Shown here in pieces: positions 34,985 through 47,262 of a stretch of 64,000 nt of DNA. The position numbers were made by a program, and so were the translations under genes. A model generated the notes under the pieces. That model saw nothing but the letters and a program-made list of their open reading frames with translations, did not search any database and was not told the DNA's origin. The stretch lies in contig NC_079474.1 in assembly GCF_026230105.1 (NCBI RefSeq), positions 10,736,187 through 10,800,186 on the forward strand. Direction: 5' to 3'. The first letter of the stretch is position 1; each line of letters opens with the position of its first letter. The stretch comes from Diorhabda sublineata (lineage: Eukaryota; Arthropoda; Insecta; Coleoptera; Chrysomelidae).

Positions 34985-35600
34985 ACTGACACCCAAGTTA
35001 ATAGTTATTTTGACTGATATGTTGTAGTAAAGAATGATTCGTTTTATGCGATTGGTTTCCTTGATTTTTTCGAACACTTTTGGCAAACAACTGCTGGTCT
35101 ACCATTCAGAATTTACCGGCCTACGTTGCTCTAATGGAACGAGAAGACCCATACAGTCGGTTTTTGTTTAGTTTGGGGTTTCATATGCATACATCCATGA
35201 TATAAGAGATCTTATAAATATATTTTGAAACTTCAACAAAAAGTTTTTCTTCGCACCAATCGTCACGAGCTTTTTTTGAGCGATTGTCAAATTATGCGTT
35301 ATCCAACGCGAACAAATCTTTTTGACAGTCAAATTTTCATGCAATATTAAATGTATGTGAGTGGAATTGATGTCCAAGTATGCCTCAAACTCACATGGAG
35401 ATCTTGCAATACTAGTTTACGCACAACATCGATGTTTTTTGGCACAACAGCCGATTGTGGACCGAAGTGCGACCACGATTGAATTCTGAAAACCAGATAA
35501 ACCAATTTTTGTCGAAGATGAATGTTTCAAGTATCTGTAAACGATTCAAATAGCACTCGTATGACAACTATTGAGAGTAGAGGTAAGGAGAATCATCTCT
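34985..35600 (-). pseudogene. Mariner remnant of a second lineage (copy E)
   Basis: Minus-strand reading: FNRGRTS-like N-terminal segment near 35480, SAVVPKNIDVVRKLVLQD near 35450-35400, HLILHENLTVKKICSRWITH then NLTIAQKK (35350-35265), SWMYAYET near 35190, and VPLEQRRPVNSEW then CLPKVFEKIKETNRIKRIIL near 35140-35040. The first catalytic Asp position (usual TGDESW) reads SLISW, so it is lost, and the region with the second and third Asp is deleted. This lineage also appears at 61.6 kb and differs from copies A-D. Confidence 0.8.
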
Positions 35601-35828
35601 GTGCTACAGACAGTGTCCGTCAAATCCTTTACGTTAGGGAGGCGCTACTATAGCATAAGTGTAAATTGATAATTGACTCTATTAATTTATTAATACCTTG
35701 CAAAAATTCTCACAAATTCACAATAATTAATTAACATTCAGTGTTATCTCACAGTAACTTTTCTAGGTTATATTTACAAAAATATTTTGGACTTCACTCT
35801 ATCTAAAATAACTAAGTCCATAATAACT

Positions 35829-37137
35829 CTCTTAAATTGGCGGGAACAAATAATTTTTTTTCCTTTTTTTTTGCTAAATCATTTGTTCTTGATTGTTCAA
35901 TTAAATTTGATGTTTGTTCGAAATTCATTTTTTTATAAATTATTATCAAAATTTTTGCCTTAACCCAGCTCTTAAGGTAATCAATTATGAGTTTGTTTTA
36001 TTATTCTACTCAATCTCAGTCAGTTATCGTATGTTCGGCCAAAAAATATATTTGTTCGATCGTTTTATTATGGCTTATACAAAATTACGTGGTTCATTTG
36101 AATCTTGTTCATAACAATTAACATGAACAATAATAATTTATTAAATATATATTTCTAAGAGAGTTAACTCACGAAGAAAAAAAAATTTTTCTTGGTAAAA
36201 TTTAAAAATAAGAATTTCTTATCCGTTTTCTACTTTTATCGGGTAGATTCTCCGCTTTTTTCGTCATTTTTGCAGAGCTTTGGTTAACAATTTAAACTCT
36301 TCAGAGTTTGCGGGCTAAAAAACCCCAAATCTATACTGCATAGAACATATAACATGAAAATACATTTTGTTCAGATTTAAAAAAATCTTTTCATCATAAC
36401 ATCTTTAATTTCTAGTAATTTTCAGGGATTTTTTGCTATTGACACAGACTTTCGAAGGTGTATAAACCAAATAAACTCAAAATTTAGATTCAGCAAATCA
36501 AAATACATGAAAATCATAAATTGGCTCCATAAAATGTTTTACATCATCAAAAACGCAATACTCTAGCATTTTTTAACATTTATTTAGATTTTAAACGGCT
36601 AATGATCAGAATAAACCTTAGACTTATATTCGGCAAATCAAAATGCATAATAATAATATTTGACTGAGTTCCAAAAAATTTTTTATATAACCATAACTGC
36701 CGAATTTCTTTATCTTTCGGTTTTCTTAAGTTTTCTTGAAATTTTAGGAATGTTCGGAGCACTTTTATTTTTTTTTGTGTGCTGGTGTAATTATTATTTG
36801 TGTTGATTGATGTAAACAAGATTCAATTGAACCGCGTAATCTTGTATAAGCGCGCATGCGCAGAAATGATAATTTGATCATGATGATGCTAGGGAATTGA
36901 AAAATTAATTATTAAGAAGAAAACGATCGAACAAACATATTTTTTGATCGAACAAACGATAACTGACTGAGATTGAGTAGAATAATAAGAAAACTCATAA
37001 TTGATTACCTTAATAGCTGGGTTAAGGCCAAAATTTTGATAATAATTTGATCGAACAATCAAGAACAAACGAAGAACAAACGATTCAACAAAAAAAAAGT
37101 AAAAAAAGAATTATTTGTCCCCGCCAACTTATAAGAG
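35829..37137. mobile_element. Element with about 230-bp terminal inverted repeats, no known transposase
   Basis: About 1.31 kb. The left arm begins ctcttaaattggcgggaaca at 35829. The complement of the right arm begins ctcttataagttggcggg at 37137. Both arms go on to share tgttcttgattgttc, a taattattatcaaaatttt block, ttaacccagct, aggtaatcaattatgagttt, tactcaatctcagtcagtta and a tttgttcgatcgttt block. The interior (36120-36900) is AT-rich with an approximately 150-bp degenerate direct repeat: a cagcaaatcaaaatacatga block near 36493 and a cggcaaatcaaaatgcataa block near 36631. No transposase motif is recognisable in any frame. It is a foldback-like nonautonomous transposon of unknown superfamily. 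Confidence 0.75.
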
Positions 37138-39354
37138 CTGTTCATATGATATCTCGTCCGAAAGGAGCGCCATTCTGGTCAAATTTTGAATTATAATTTA
37201 CCGTCTACAAGCGGACAGTTTTTAAGCTAAGCCCCCATATGAGATGGTCCTCCTTACCTCTACCCCCCATACTGAATACGTTCAAACTTGACATAACTAG
37301 CAACCCTGGTAAATCGAATTGTACACTCTTTCCAAAACCTAGAGCTAGCACTTACACAGTACTAGTATTGGTTTCAAATCTTTATATTTCCGTTACTATG
37401 AAGGTTTTGGAGGCTTCAGTATATCATATCGTGGCAACAGTATCAGTATTATGAAATTTATCATATCATTCTAAATTTAAACGTGGTTTATTCAAATCAT
37501 AAAACTAAGATAAAAATTAGAACTTTTTAGTAATTATACGAAAATTATATAATACACCGTATGAGATACGTTTTTAATCTTTATTTTTTTTTTTGTTATC
37601 TCCACTACAACTGGGGTATGTAAACCAGTTTTCAGAGTAGGATATCACCTAGCGACCTTTAAAAACGAGAATTTCCATCCGACAAAATGTTTACCTTGAC
37701 ATTGAATTAAATTAAAAAAAAAAGGTCAACTAAGTTTATGGTGGATTTTGCTGTGTCTCTTCGAGATTAAATAATTATTTGAAGGTTTTCGAGTTAATCA
37801 ATCAATATTATTTATATTCCGCTTCATTTACTAAACATTTCGTTATTTAAAACCCACCAAAATTCAATTATTATCGTCATTTATACCCATCTCGATATTT
37901 GACAATTCAGTATGTACTTCAAAGTGATGTAGTCAATACTTAATTAAATATTAGATTTTTCTGCAATTGTTGCCGAAATGGCAAGCAAAATACCAGTAGA
38001 GCATATACAGGGTGTTCCAAAAAAGGTGATCCCGGCTCTAGAATAGATAAAAAACTGAAAAATATTTGGGGTTTGGTCAGTATAAAATTTTCGTAATGCC
38101 AAAAAATATTATACTCGTTTTTAACGATTTTATATGAATTTGTTTTTATGTCCAAGTCTCATACAGGGCTCTAGTTACACAGTTCATACAAAGTAGTGCT
38201 GAACTTTAGTATAAAGTATCCCAGCAGGACAATTTTCATCCTGTTTTCTCCTATATAAAAATTTAAAGTATGCACAATAATTTTGAAACTTTCCAGTTGT
38301 ATTATCCGAATTGTATAAAGGTTATTATTATCAAAAAACGTACAGAAATTTACCAGAAAGACACTTGACGCCCTTGATTTACGATAACTACACTTTTACT
38401 TTCCCACTTTCCAAAATCAAAGACTTCAAAATTATCGAACAAGAGCTACTTCAAGTGATGCAAAAATTGCTAACAGATGAAGGTGAGCAAATCAAATCGT
38501 GTTGTACCTTTACAGATTATATAAATACCAAATTAACATCCAAAAGTCCTATTCTGTTAAAAAATAAAGACAGATAGGCAAGGTGTATTTTCCATCAATT
38601 TTCTGAGCATATTCTACCTCATACTTATTTAAGCGGCAGATTTTCCATCATCCTCAACATAGTCACGATCTCGTACCATGTAATTTCTACTAGTTTTCCA
38701 AAGAAATAACAACACAGCGCGTCACCGAGATCAAAACGTAAATTATTTTCTGAATAACCCTCATATATATTAGATTATATAATATAATTCAATCTTTTTT
38801 TATTTAATGAATATTATGAATAAATTTGAAGTTCAAGGTTTACGATTTTTATGAGGTTTTCACTATAATATTTTGTCTTAGAATGATGACATCTAGCTTG
38901 ATATAAATTCATACAAGAAAAAAGCTGTGTTCGTGTATGAAATGAAATGAAAAATAAACCTCATAGTAAGGATATAATACACGATCCAGCTACTTGCCTA
39001 TAAAATTTTACATCCTTCTTTACACTAACAAAAGGAGCCGTATGGAAATACATATCGTTCAAATAAATGACCAACCATCACTTGTTTACTAGAATTTTTA
39101 CACAGATAAAAATTATGCAAATGTTCGACAATAAACGTATATATTTTCGAAAAGTCCGCTATGAGTGGTCATGACTGAATAGAAAATGCTATCCTACTTT
39201 CCATATAGCGTCTTTGAATTTTAAGAGCTTTCCAGACGAATGCAATTCCTACATATCCATCGATGTATAGTCATATTAAAGTAACATAATGGAAAATATC
39301 ATAGAAATAAAAAAAGTTTATACGTGTTTTGAATCATTTATTAATAAAAAACAA
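37138..39354. other. Long interval, no gene recognised
   Basis: Holds an acagggtgttcc motif (38007-38018) of the kind that ends many insect MITEs, and a 88-codon plus ORF (38311-38577) without a recognisable domain. No RNA gene or complete repeat could be delimited. Confidence 0.35.
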
Positions 39355-42300
39355 AAATTATGGCGATTTATATCCAAATTTATCGCATCAACTTCTTTCC
39401 CTTGCTTTTACGACGTGTCAAGCCACTAAAACCAAAAAGGGATCAACAAAAATAGACCCAGAATATATTTTTAGTATTTCAAGAAGCCTTCTAAAACATA
39501 TATTCAACACTGGATGTAGTACCGCTCACCAAAGCTCACGCTAGATCTATAGGTAACTTAATGGAAAGTGGTAAATAACATAGGTAAATTCTGAGAGAAA
39601 TATTTGGTGTTGTACAAGGAGTTAATGTCAAGAAACAAAAGGATAATTAAAAAACAAGGGCATGAAACTTTGAAGTTGTATAGGCGATACTGTATTTGAT
39701 CTCCCTGTTGCTTTTATAACGTGTCAAGCCTCAAAACCCAAAGAGAAATGAACAAAAGTAATGATCGACTCAAAACGTTTTTAGAGTAAACCAGGAAGCA
39801 TCTATTTAATACTAGAGGGACAAATTTAGAGGACACAAATATCAGTACATGTAAATAAATCAATTTATGTCGTACTGCTTACCCAAGCTCACGCTAGACA
39901 TAATGGTATACCCTGTAGGGTATTACAAACTTAATGGAAAGTGGTAAACAGCATATGTGAGTTCTGAGAGAAATATTTGGTGTTGTACATGGAGTTAATG
40001 TCAAGAAACAAGAGGATAATTTAAAAAAATGGCATGAAACTTTGAAGTTGTATAGGCGATACTGTATTTGATCTGCCTGTTGCTTTTATAACGTGTCAAG
40101 CCTCAAAACCCAAAGAGAAAACAACAAAAGTAATTATCGACTCAAAACGTTTTTAGAGTAAACCAGGAAGCATCTATTTAATACTAGAGGGACAAATTTA
40201 GAGGACACAAAGATCAGTACATGTAAATTAATCAATTTATGTCGTACTGCTTACCCAAGCTCACGCTAGACATAATGGTATACCCTGTAGGGTATTACAA
40301 ACTTAATGGAAAGTGGTAAACAGCATATGTGAGTTCTGAGAGAAATATTTGGTGTTGTACATGGAGTTAATGTCAAGAAACAAGAGGATAATTTTAAAAA
40401 ATGGCATGAAACTTTGAAGTTGTATAGGCGATACTGTATTTGATCTGCCTGTTGCTTTTATAACGTGTCAAGCCTCAAAACCCAAAGAGAAATCAACAAA
40501 AGTAATGATCGACTCAAAACGTTTTTAGAGTAAACCAGGAAGCATCTATTTAATACTAGAGGGACAAATTTAGAGGACACAAATATCAGTACATGTAAAT
40601 AAATCAATTTATGTCGTACTGCTTACCCAAGCTCACGCTAGACATAATGATATACCCTGTAGGATATTACAAACTTAATGGAAAGTGGTAAACAGCATAT
40701 GTGAGTTCTGAGAGAAATATTTGGTGTTGTACATGGAGTTAATGTCAAGAAACAAGAGGATAATTTAAAAAAATGGCATGAAACTTTGAAGTTGTATAGG
40801 CGATACTGTATTTGATCTGCCTGTTGCTTTTATAACGTGTCAAGCCTCAAAATCCAAAGAGAAATCAACAAAAGTAATGATCGACTCAAAACGTTTTTAG
40901 AGTAAACCAGGAAGCATCTATTTAATACTAGAGGGACAAATTTAGAGGACACAAAGATCAGTACATGTAAATTAATCAATTTATGTCGTACTGCTTACCC
41001 AAGCTCACGCTAGACATAATGGTATACCCTGTAGGGTATTACAAACTTAATGGAAAGTGGTAAACAGCATATGTGAGTTCTGAGAGAAATATTTGGTGTT
41101 GTACATGGAGTTAATGTCAAGAAACTAGAGGATAATTTTAAAAAATGGCATGAAACTTTGAAGTTGTATAGGCGATACTGTATTTGATCTGCCTGTTGCT
41201 TTTATAACGTGTCAAGCCTCAAAATCCAAAGAGAAATCAACAAAAGTAATGATCGACTTAGAACATTTTTGTAGTAAACCAGGAAGCATCTATTTAATAC
41301 TAGAGGGACAAATTTAGAGGACACAAAGATCAGTACATGTAAATTAATCAATTTATGTCGTACTGCTTAACCAAGCTCACGCTAGACATAATGGTATACC
41401 CTGTAGGGTATTACAAACTTAATGGAAAGTGGTAAACAGCATATGTGAGTTCTGAGAGAAATATTTGGTGTTGTACATGGAGTTAATGTCAAGAAACAAG
41501 AGGATAATTTAAAAAAATGGCATGAAACTTTGAAGTTGTATAGGCGATACTGTATTTGATCTCCCTGTTGCTTTTATAACGTGTCAAGCCTCAAAACCCA
41601 AAGAGAAATGAACAAAAGTAATGATCGACTCAAAACGTTTTTAGAGTAAACCAGGAAGCATCTATTTAATACTAGAGGGACAAATTTAGAGGACACAAAT
41701 ATCAGTACATGTAAATTAATCAATTTATGTCGTACTGCTTACCCAAGCTCACGCTAGACATAATGGTATACCCTGTAGGATATTACAAACTTAATGGAAA
41801 GTGGTAAACAGCATATGTGAGTTCTGAGAGAAATATTTGGTGTTGTACATGGAGTTAATGTCAAGAAACAAGAGGATAATTTTAAAAAATGGCATGAAAC
41901 TTTGAAGTTGTATAGGCGATACTGTATTTGATCTCCCTGTTGCTTTTATAACGTGTCAAGCCTCAAAACCCAAAGAGAAATCAACAAAAGTAATGATCGA
42001 CTTAGAACATTTTTGTAGTAAACCAGGAAGCATCTATTTAATACTAGAGGGACAAATTTAGAGGACACAAAGATCAGTACATGTAAATTAATCAATTTAT
42101 GTCGTACTGCTTACCCAAGCTCACGCTAGACATAATGGTATACCCTGTAGGGTATTACAAACTTAATGGAAAGTGGTAAACAGCATATGTGAGTTCTGAG
42201 AGAAATATTTGGTGTTGTACATGGAGTTAATGTCAAGAAACAAGAGGATAATTTAAAAAAATGGCATGAAACTTTGAAGTTGTATAGGCGATACTGTATT

Positions 42301-43045
42301 TGATCTCCCTGTTGCTTTTATAACGTGTCAAGCCTCAAAACCCAAAGAGAAATGAACAAAAGTAATGATCGACTCAAAACGTTTTTAGAGTAAACCAGGA
42401 AGCATCTATTTAATACTAGAGGGACAAATTTAGAGGACACAAATATCAGTACATGTAAATTAATCAATTTATGTCGTACTGCTTACCCAAGCTCACGCTA
42501 GACATAATGATATACCCTGTAGGATATTACAAACTTAATGGAAAGTGGTAAACAGCATATGTGAGTTCTGAGAGAAATATTTGGTGTTGTACATGGAGTT
42601 AATGTCAAGAAACAAGAGGATAATTTTAAAAAATGGCATGAAACTTTGAAGTTGTATAGGCGATACTGTATTTGATCTCCCTGTTGCTTTTATAACGTGT
42701 CAAGCCTCAAAATCCAAAGAGAAATCAACAAAAGTAATGATCGACTCAAAACGTTTTTAGAGTAAACCAGGAAGCATCTATTTAATACTAGAGGGACAAA
42801 TTTAGAGGACACAAATATCAGTACATGTAAATTAATCAATTTATGTCGTACTGCTTACCCAAGCTCACGCTAGACATAATGGTATACCCTGTAGGATATT
42901 ACAAACTTAATGGAAAGTGGTAAACAGCATATGTGAGTTCTGAGAGAAATATTTGGTGTTGTACATGGAGTTAATGTCAAGAAACAAGAGGATAATTTAA
43001 AAAAGAGCATGAAAGTTGAATAGGAGATACTGTATTTGATCTGCC
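39355..43045. repeat. 372-bp satellite array, nine units plus a diverged edge unit
   Basis: A common anchor (catgaaactttgaagttgta) occurs at 39661, 40033, 40405, 40777, 41149, 41521, 41893, 42265 and 42637, an exact 372-bp period eight times in a row. Units are nearly identical. The left edge (39355-39660) is a strongly diverged partial unit and the right edge fades at about 43045. Each unit carries ataccctgtagggtat or a variant, a 6-bp-arm inverted repeat. A homopolymer block alternates strictly between TTT-A7 and TTTT-A6 over units 1 to 8, which suggests that the array grew by dimers. There is no ORF of interest. Confidence 0.95.
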
Positions 43046-43820
43046 ATTTCGATGTTTTAAACATTCATTTAGTTTATTTTTAAAACACTCTTTGTAATCA
43101 TTTTGAACCGAGTAGCTATGGAGATATGAATGACGAGATATTCGGAAGATATTTTGAATTATTTGGAACGTTTCAATAAAATTTAAACTTGTAGAGAGTA
43201 TTTCTATACAAATGCGACGAAGTTGTTCTATTAAAAATACATTTTTCTCTTAGTTCCTTCCATTGAGTTCAAATATGATGAGAGTAAAGAAACAAAGTTT
43301 ATAAAACTTAATATTATATTAATTATCAAGTTTTCTGGTAAACATTTCATTTGTTTGTTCAATGTTTTCATATTTTTCTCTTCATTTTACATCATTGTTT
43401 GTTTGCGAGTGAATCCGCAATCTTGACGCAAATTTACGTACTCAATCATTCAAATCCTCTTCAAACTTGAAACACTTACTTAAAATGAATTTATTGTTTG
43501 CTCCTGATATTCTATTTTGATTAAGAAATCTCACTTCAGACACAATAATTAAGTAAAATTAGCACTATAATATCCACGTGCAATTATTTTTTTTATAAAA
43601 AGATACTTTTAAAGCTTATATTAGCCCAGAGTCCTCTTTTGAGAACAGTTTTTACGACCACTTAGCGGAAATATAAAGAGCTTCACCCTCCCTAACATAA
43701 TACAAAGATAACAAGGAATGGGTTTTTTCGGCTAATTATACCAAAGTCAGTCATTCCGTGTGTGCATGTCGTAGTTTAATAAACAAGTTGGGATTCTAGC
43801 TAATACCCCAGGATAACAGG
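43046..43820. other. Interval without recognised feature
   Basis: AT-rich DNA between the satellite and a foldback MITE. No coding or RNA feature seen. Confidence 0.4.
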
Positions 43821-44326
43821 CAGTTGGCTGATGGCGCGCCACGCTTGCCTATTCTCCCGGAGTATTAGTTAAATGCCGGACAATAGATTATTCGTCGAAA
43901 AATGACCAAGCGTTTGTCTATTCACTTGGGACTAAAGAATAATTAATCATTACTAGAAACATCTTCTATGCAGTCAGTCTCGGGAGAACAAGGGTTTAAA
44001 AAATGTGGATGTAAGCCCGTAAAATGAACAATGTGGAACAAACTGGTGTTCTTGTTTTAAAAATATAATAAAATATAAACCACAATGTCACCAAGCCTCC
44101 ACGTGTTGCATTAAACCTAACCTAACCTTACCAAGCCTCCACGTGTTGCAATAAATCATTGATTGATGTAAGACTTCTTTTATCCTATTTTTTTATCTTT
44201 TTCTGTAAACCCAATACTCTGTTATCCGAATTTTAGCTAGTCCCAGAAGAATAGACAAATGTATTGTCCGGTATTTAGCTAATACTCCGGGAAAATAGGC
44301 ATGCGTGGCGCGCCATCAGCCAACTG
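43821..44326. mobile_element. 506-bp foldback MITE with about 105-bp inverted arms
   Basis: Left arm from 43821: cagttggctgatggcgcgcc, then tgcctattctcccggagtat, a gccggacaatag block and tgtctattcacttgggacta. The right arm, ending at 44326, is its complement with minor changes and one small deletion. The centre contains a 39-bp tandem duplication (accaagcctccacgtgttgc at about 44092 and 44131) around a aacctaacctaacctta stretch. No coding sequence. It lies just upstream of a piggyBac N-terminal fragment, but whether they belong to one element is unknown. Confidence 0.75.
44112..44129 (-). repeat. Short TTAGG-type run inside the MITE
   Basis: aacctaacctaacctta equals about three TTAGG-like units on the minus strand, the canonical insect telomere motif. 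Far too short to be a telomere; it is interstitial and probably coincidental or part of the MITE. Confidence 0.4.
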
Positions 44327-44515
44327 ATCTATTGACCTTTCGAGTGTTGAAAATTTATTTTATAAAGTATTTTTTCTTTTGGTTTTAGTAACAATAATGA
44401 ATGTATGTTTAAGTGCATGACAAAATTTTTTTCAAAAGTCTATTCACATTTTTGCCAAATTTCTTCAAACCTTAGTGTCCTCAATTGAGGATGCCAGCGT
44501 TGAAGATTTTCCAAA

Positions 44516-44842
44516 TTGATGTATTTTGACAGTAAAATGTCTCGAACAGCCTTCAAGACGTTGGAAGAAGCCGTGGACTCGGAAGATATTGACACCGACA
44601 TAATCGCTTTACCTCCCGAGGTTGTCAATTTCACCGACGAAGAGGATGTAGAGGATGGCGATCTGGAAGTTCCTTATAGCGGTGATATCGCTGGACACAT
44701 TGAATTGGAACTGCCACATCATTTTGACTTGAGTAACGATAATTTCAATAGTGATGACGATATACCTTTGGCACTGTTAATAACGTGTACATCGACGCAA
44801 ATAATTGAATGCAAGCTTTATTCTTCACGACTACCAAAATAA
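44516..44842 (+). pseudogene. PiggyBac-like transposase N-terminal acidic region
   Basis: A 108-codon ORF. An internal Met (44537) begins MSRTAFKTLEEAVDSEDIDT, then DIIALPPEV, FTDEEDVEDGDLEV and SGDIAGHIELELP. Strong acidity with a (L/P)-PPEV-x-x-x-TDEE motif is typical of the N-terminal region of piggyBac-like transposases. A possible 3' splice site (ttttggttttag, ending 44390) lies upstream. The DDD catalytic domain does not follow: the frame ends at 44842 and sequence beyond is unrelated AT-rich DNA. 3'-truncated. Confidence 0.6.
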
Positions 44843-45389
44843 GAATAAACGTTATAGATAGCTTGCCAGATAGGAAACTAGTCTTGCCAAATCCCTTGCC
44901 TTATTTTATAGATAATCATTATAGTTTTATATGCAACTAGGTGCAGAATGTCTCCTTGTACCATATACATTTTTGTTTATTTCTACTTTAGAAGATTAGA
45001 TTCCGATAAAACAATGTTTAATAGAATTTAAGAAAATCTTTCTTCGTCCAATGAAGAATAGCGGCATTAAATTATTTAAATTATTCATATGTATATGTCT
45101 TTTAATTCCTGGTTTTCTGTAATGAGGATATTAAAATTCCAAACGAGTCGTTTGAAAAATATACTAAACAAACTTTATTTTTAAACATATACTTCATTTA
45201 AATGACGTGGAATTCCCTATTGATGTATAAGTTATTTTTATACAATTCAATGAAGGTTCATCACTCTTTAGATACTTCGAAACAATCTTAGAATTCACGA
45301 AGTATCAATCAGTATTTTCTTTTCACTTATTTCTACTATAGAATAGTGTTATTTTTAATCTTCTGTCTCTTACTTCCTTTCAATTCGAG
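44843..45389. other. Interval without recognised feature
   Basis: AT-rich; no gene or repeat boundary recognised. Confidence 0.4.
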
Positions 45390-45795
45390 CCGCCTATATT
45401 AGTTATAGACCTTCAAAGTTGCGAAATCAGAACAAAGATTTAAGTATATTTTCTAAATTATCCATTCGATAATTATAAATTTTTGATTCATGTTTATTTA
45501 TGTCCATGTGGTGTTTTTGATAGAATAAATAATTCCACACTACTATTTGAAGGCTAGGGGCGGCTAATGCCCAATGGTTAACAATCCGTAACTTTTACAA
45601 GGACAACATTTACAATCTAAGGATGGCAAAAGTGAATTTTTCAATCATTTATCGATAAAATTTATGGCTTAGGAGTTATGTAGATTTTTAGATCGTTATA
45701 CATCCAAAGGAAAACTGTTCTCCATAAAGAGACATTCTGAAGAAAATTACCTTAAATTGTAATTATATATTGAATATACTTAAACGAGGTATTAA
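45390..45795 (+). repeat. Dispersed repeat family R2, copy 2
   Basis: Runs in one direction from gccgcctatattagttatag through ttaagtatattttctaaatt, cttacaaggacaac-like block and ccataaagagacattctgaa. It matches the complement of 46866-47262 along its length and both pieces of copy 1. Noncoding. It contains an extra ggcggctaatgcccaatggt segment shared with copy 1 (complement near 24580-24600). Confidence 0.65.
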
Positions 45796-46285
45796 AACAC
45801 GATCAAACATTTCCTGGGGAACTGCTAAATAAATAAATAAACATTTGTACTACATACTATCCAAGATTAAATTTCTGGCATGAGGAAAAACTCGAAAGAG
45901 ATTAATAAATATTTTTCATCTTGTAGACTACTGCCAAATAAGCTACTACGTGTTATTCATTTAAAAATTACTAGCGACTTAGTTTGTTAATGTTAGTTTG
46001 CTGGAAATTTTCAAAATATCTTATTAATAATTATGACAGCGTAATTAAAGATGCGATAAGGTAGAATTTACCTTTAGTGAATAAGCTGACATGCATTTGA
46101 TGTATGGTTTGGTATCTGGTAACTCGTCAGAAGCCAGAAGATGGTATACAGTATGTTTTCCGGCAGAATTATTCCCGACTGTAGAAATTGTGTAGGGGTT
46201 GGTCACAGCTCACGAAAAATAAGTTTTAGGTGAACTAACTTCCATTGTTTTATATAAGATGATATTTTAGGAAGTGCCATACCAA
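45796..46285. other. Interval without recognised feature
   Basis: No ORF with a motif or RNA gene seen. Confidence 0.4.
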
Positions 46286-46522
46286 AAAAAGGTTACGAAG
46301 GTCAACAACGAATATCGGCTTTACAGCAACGTTCATTAGATGCTGTTGATGCTGATACCACAACTAGCGTGTCACTACAATTTAACGTTTCATGGACAAC
46401 TATTCATGAAATTTTTCAGGGGCAACTTTTTCCCCTTTTACATCCAGAAAGTGCATGCCATGGGAGTAGAGGATTATCCAGTAAGACTGTCACACGCTCG
46501 CTGGTTTCTTGATAAACAATGA
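46286..46522 (+). pseudogene. Tc1/mariner-superfamily transposase HTH fragment
   Basis: Plus strand, two frames: VSLQFNVSWTTIHEIFQGQL followed by FPFYIQKVHAMGVEDYPVRL then SHARWFLDKQ. This resembles the stretch LYPYHIQRVQ-x-x-x-x-x-DYP-x-R-x-x-FCRWLL before the catalytic domain in a family abundant in insect genomes. The catalytic core is absent. Confidence 0.6.
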
Positions 46523-46865
46523 GTTGATAATACATTTTATTTGTTTTAATGTGTAGATAAGTAATAATAAAGTAGGTGCATATTTTTTTGGAAATAGAAT
46601 TTCTCCAGAATGATTAACCACCCATGTTATGTGAAATTCCTCTAAACATTCACAGACACATGTAGTTCATGCACGATGCAGTCCCTTCCCACGTACTAAA
46701 TGATGTAAAAAATCATATTAATAACATTTTTCCCAATAAGCGGATCGGTCACGAAGGTTCATTTGCATGGCCACCACATTCCTCCAAATTAAATACAATG
46801 TATTCATTTTTTGAGGATATCAGTTCAATTAGAAATGTTTGATTGTGTTTTAATACCTTCTGTGA
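46523..46865. other. Interval without recognised feature
   Basis: AT-rich; nothing recognised. Confidence 0.4.
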
Positions 46866-47262
46866 ATATTTGCAATGAATAATTACAATTTATGATAATT
46901 TTCTTCGGAATGTCTCTTTATGGCAAACGGTGTTGGCATATTCAACGATCTAAAAATCTACTTGACTCCTAAATAATGAATTTTATCGAGTTAAACAAAG
47001 AGTACATTTTTTGCTGAAAAATCCATTGAAAAATTCTTTAGATTGTTCAAGCTGTCTCTGTAAAATGGATTGTTATTGATTATTCTATCAAACACACTAC
47101 AAGGACATAAAAAATTCATACTGTTCGAATATATAATTTAGAAAATATACTTAAATACTAGTTCTAGTCTCGGAACTTTAAAGGCATATAACGAGGAGTA
47201 GTATTAGAAAATATTTTTGTCACAGCATTATTTCTACGTCATCTGATCAGTTCCAAATTTTT
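46866..47262 (-). repeat. Dispersed repeat family R2, copy 3
   Basis: Complement matches copy 2 in order: a gatgacgtagaaataatgct start (shared with 24080), ttaagtatattttctaaatt, tgtccttgtagtgtgtttga, tttttagatcgttg and ccataaagagacattccgaa. This and copy 2 define the family's normal arrangement of about 400 bp. Confidence 0.65.

Noticed and set aside
44112..44129. TTAGG run as telomere sequence
   Set aside because: Only about three units inside a MITE; interstitial and probably coincidental.
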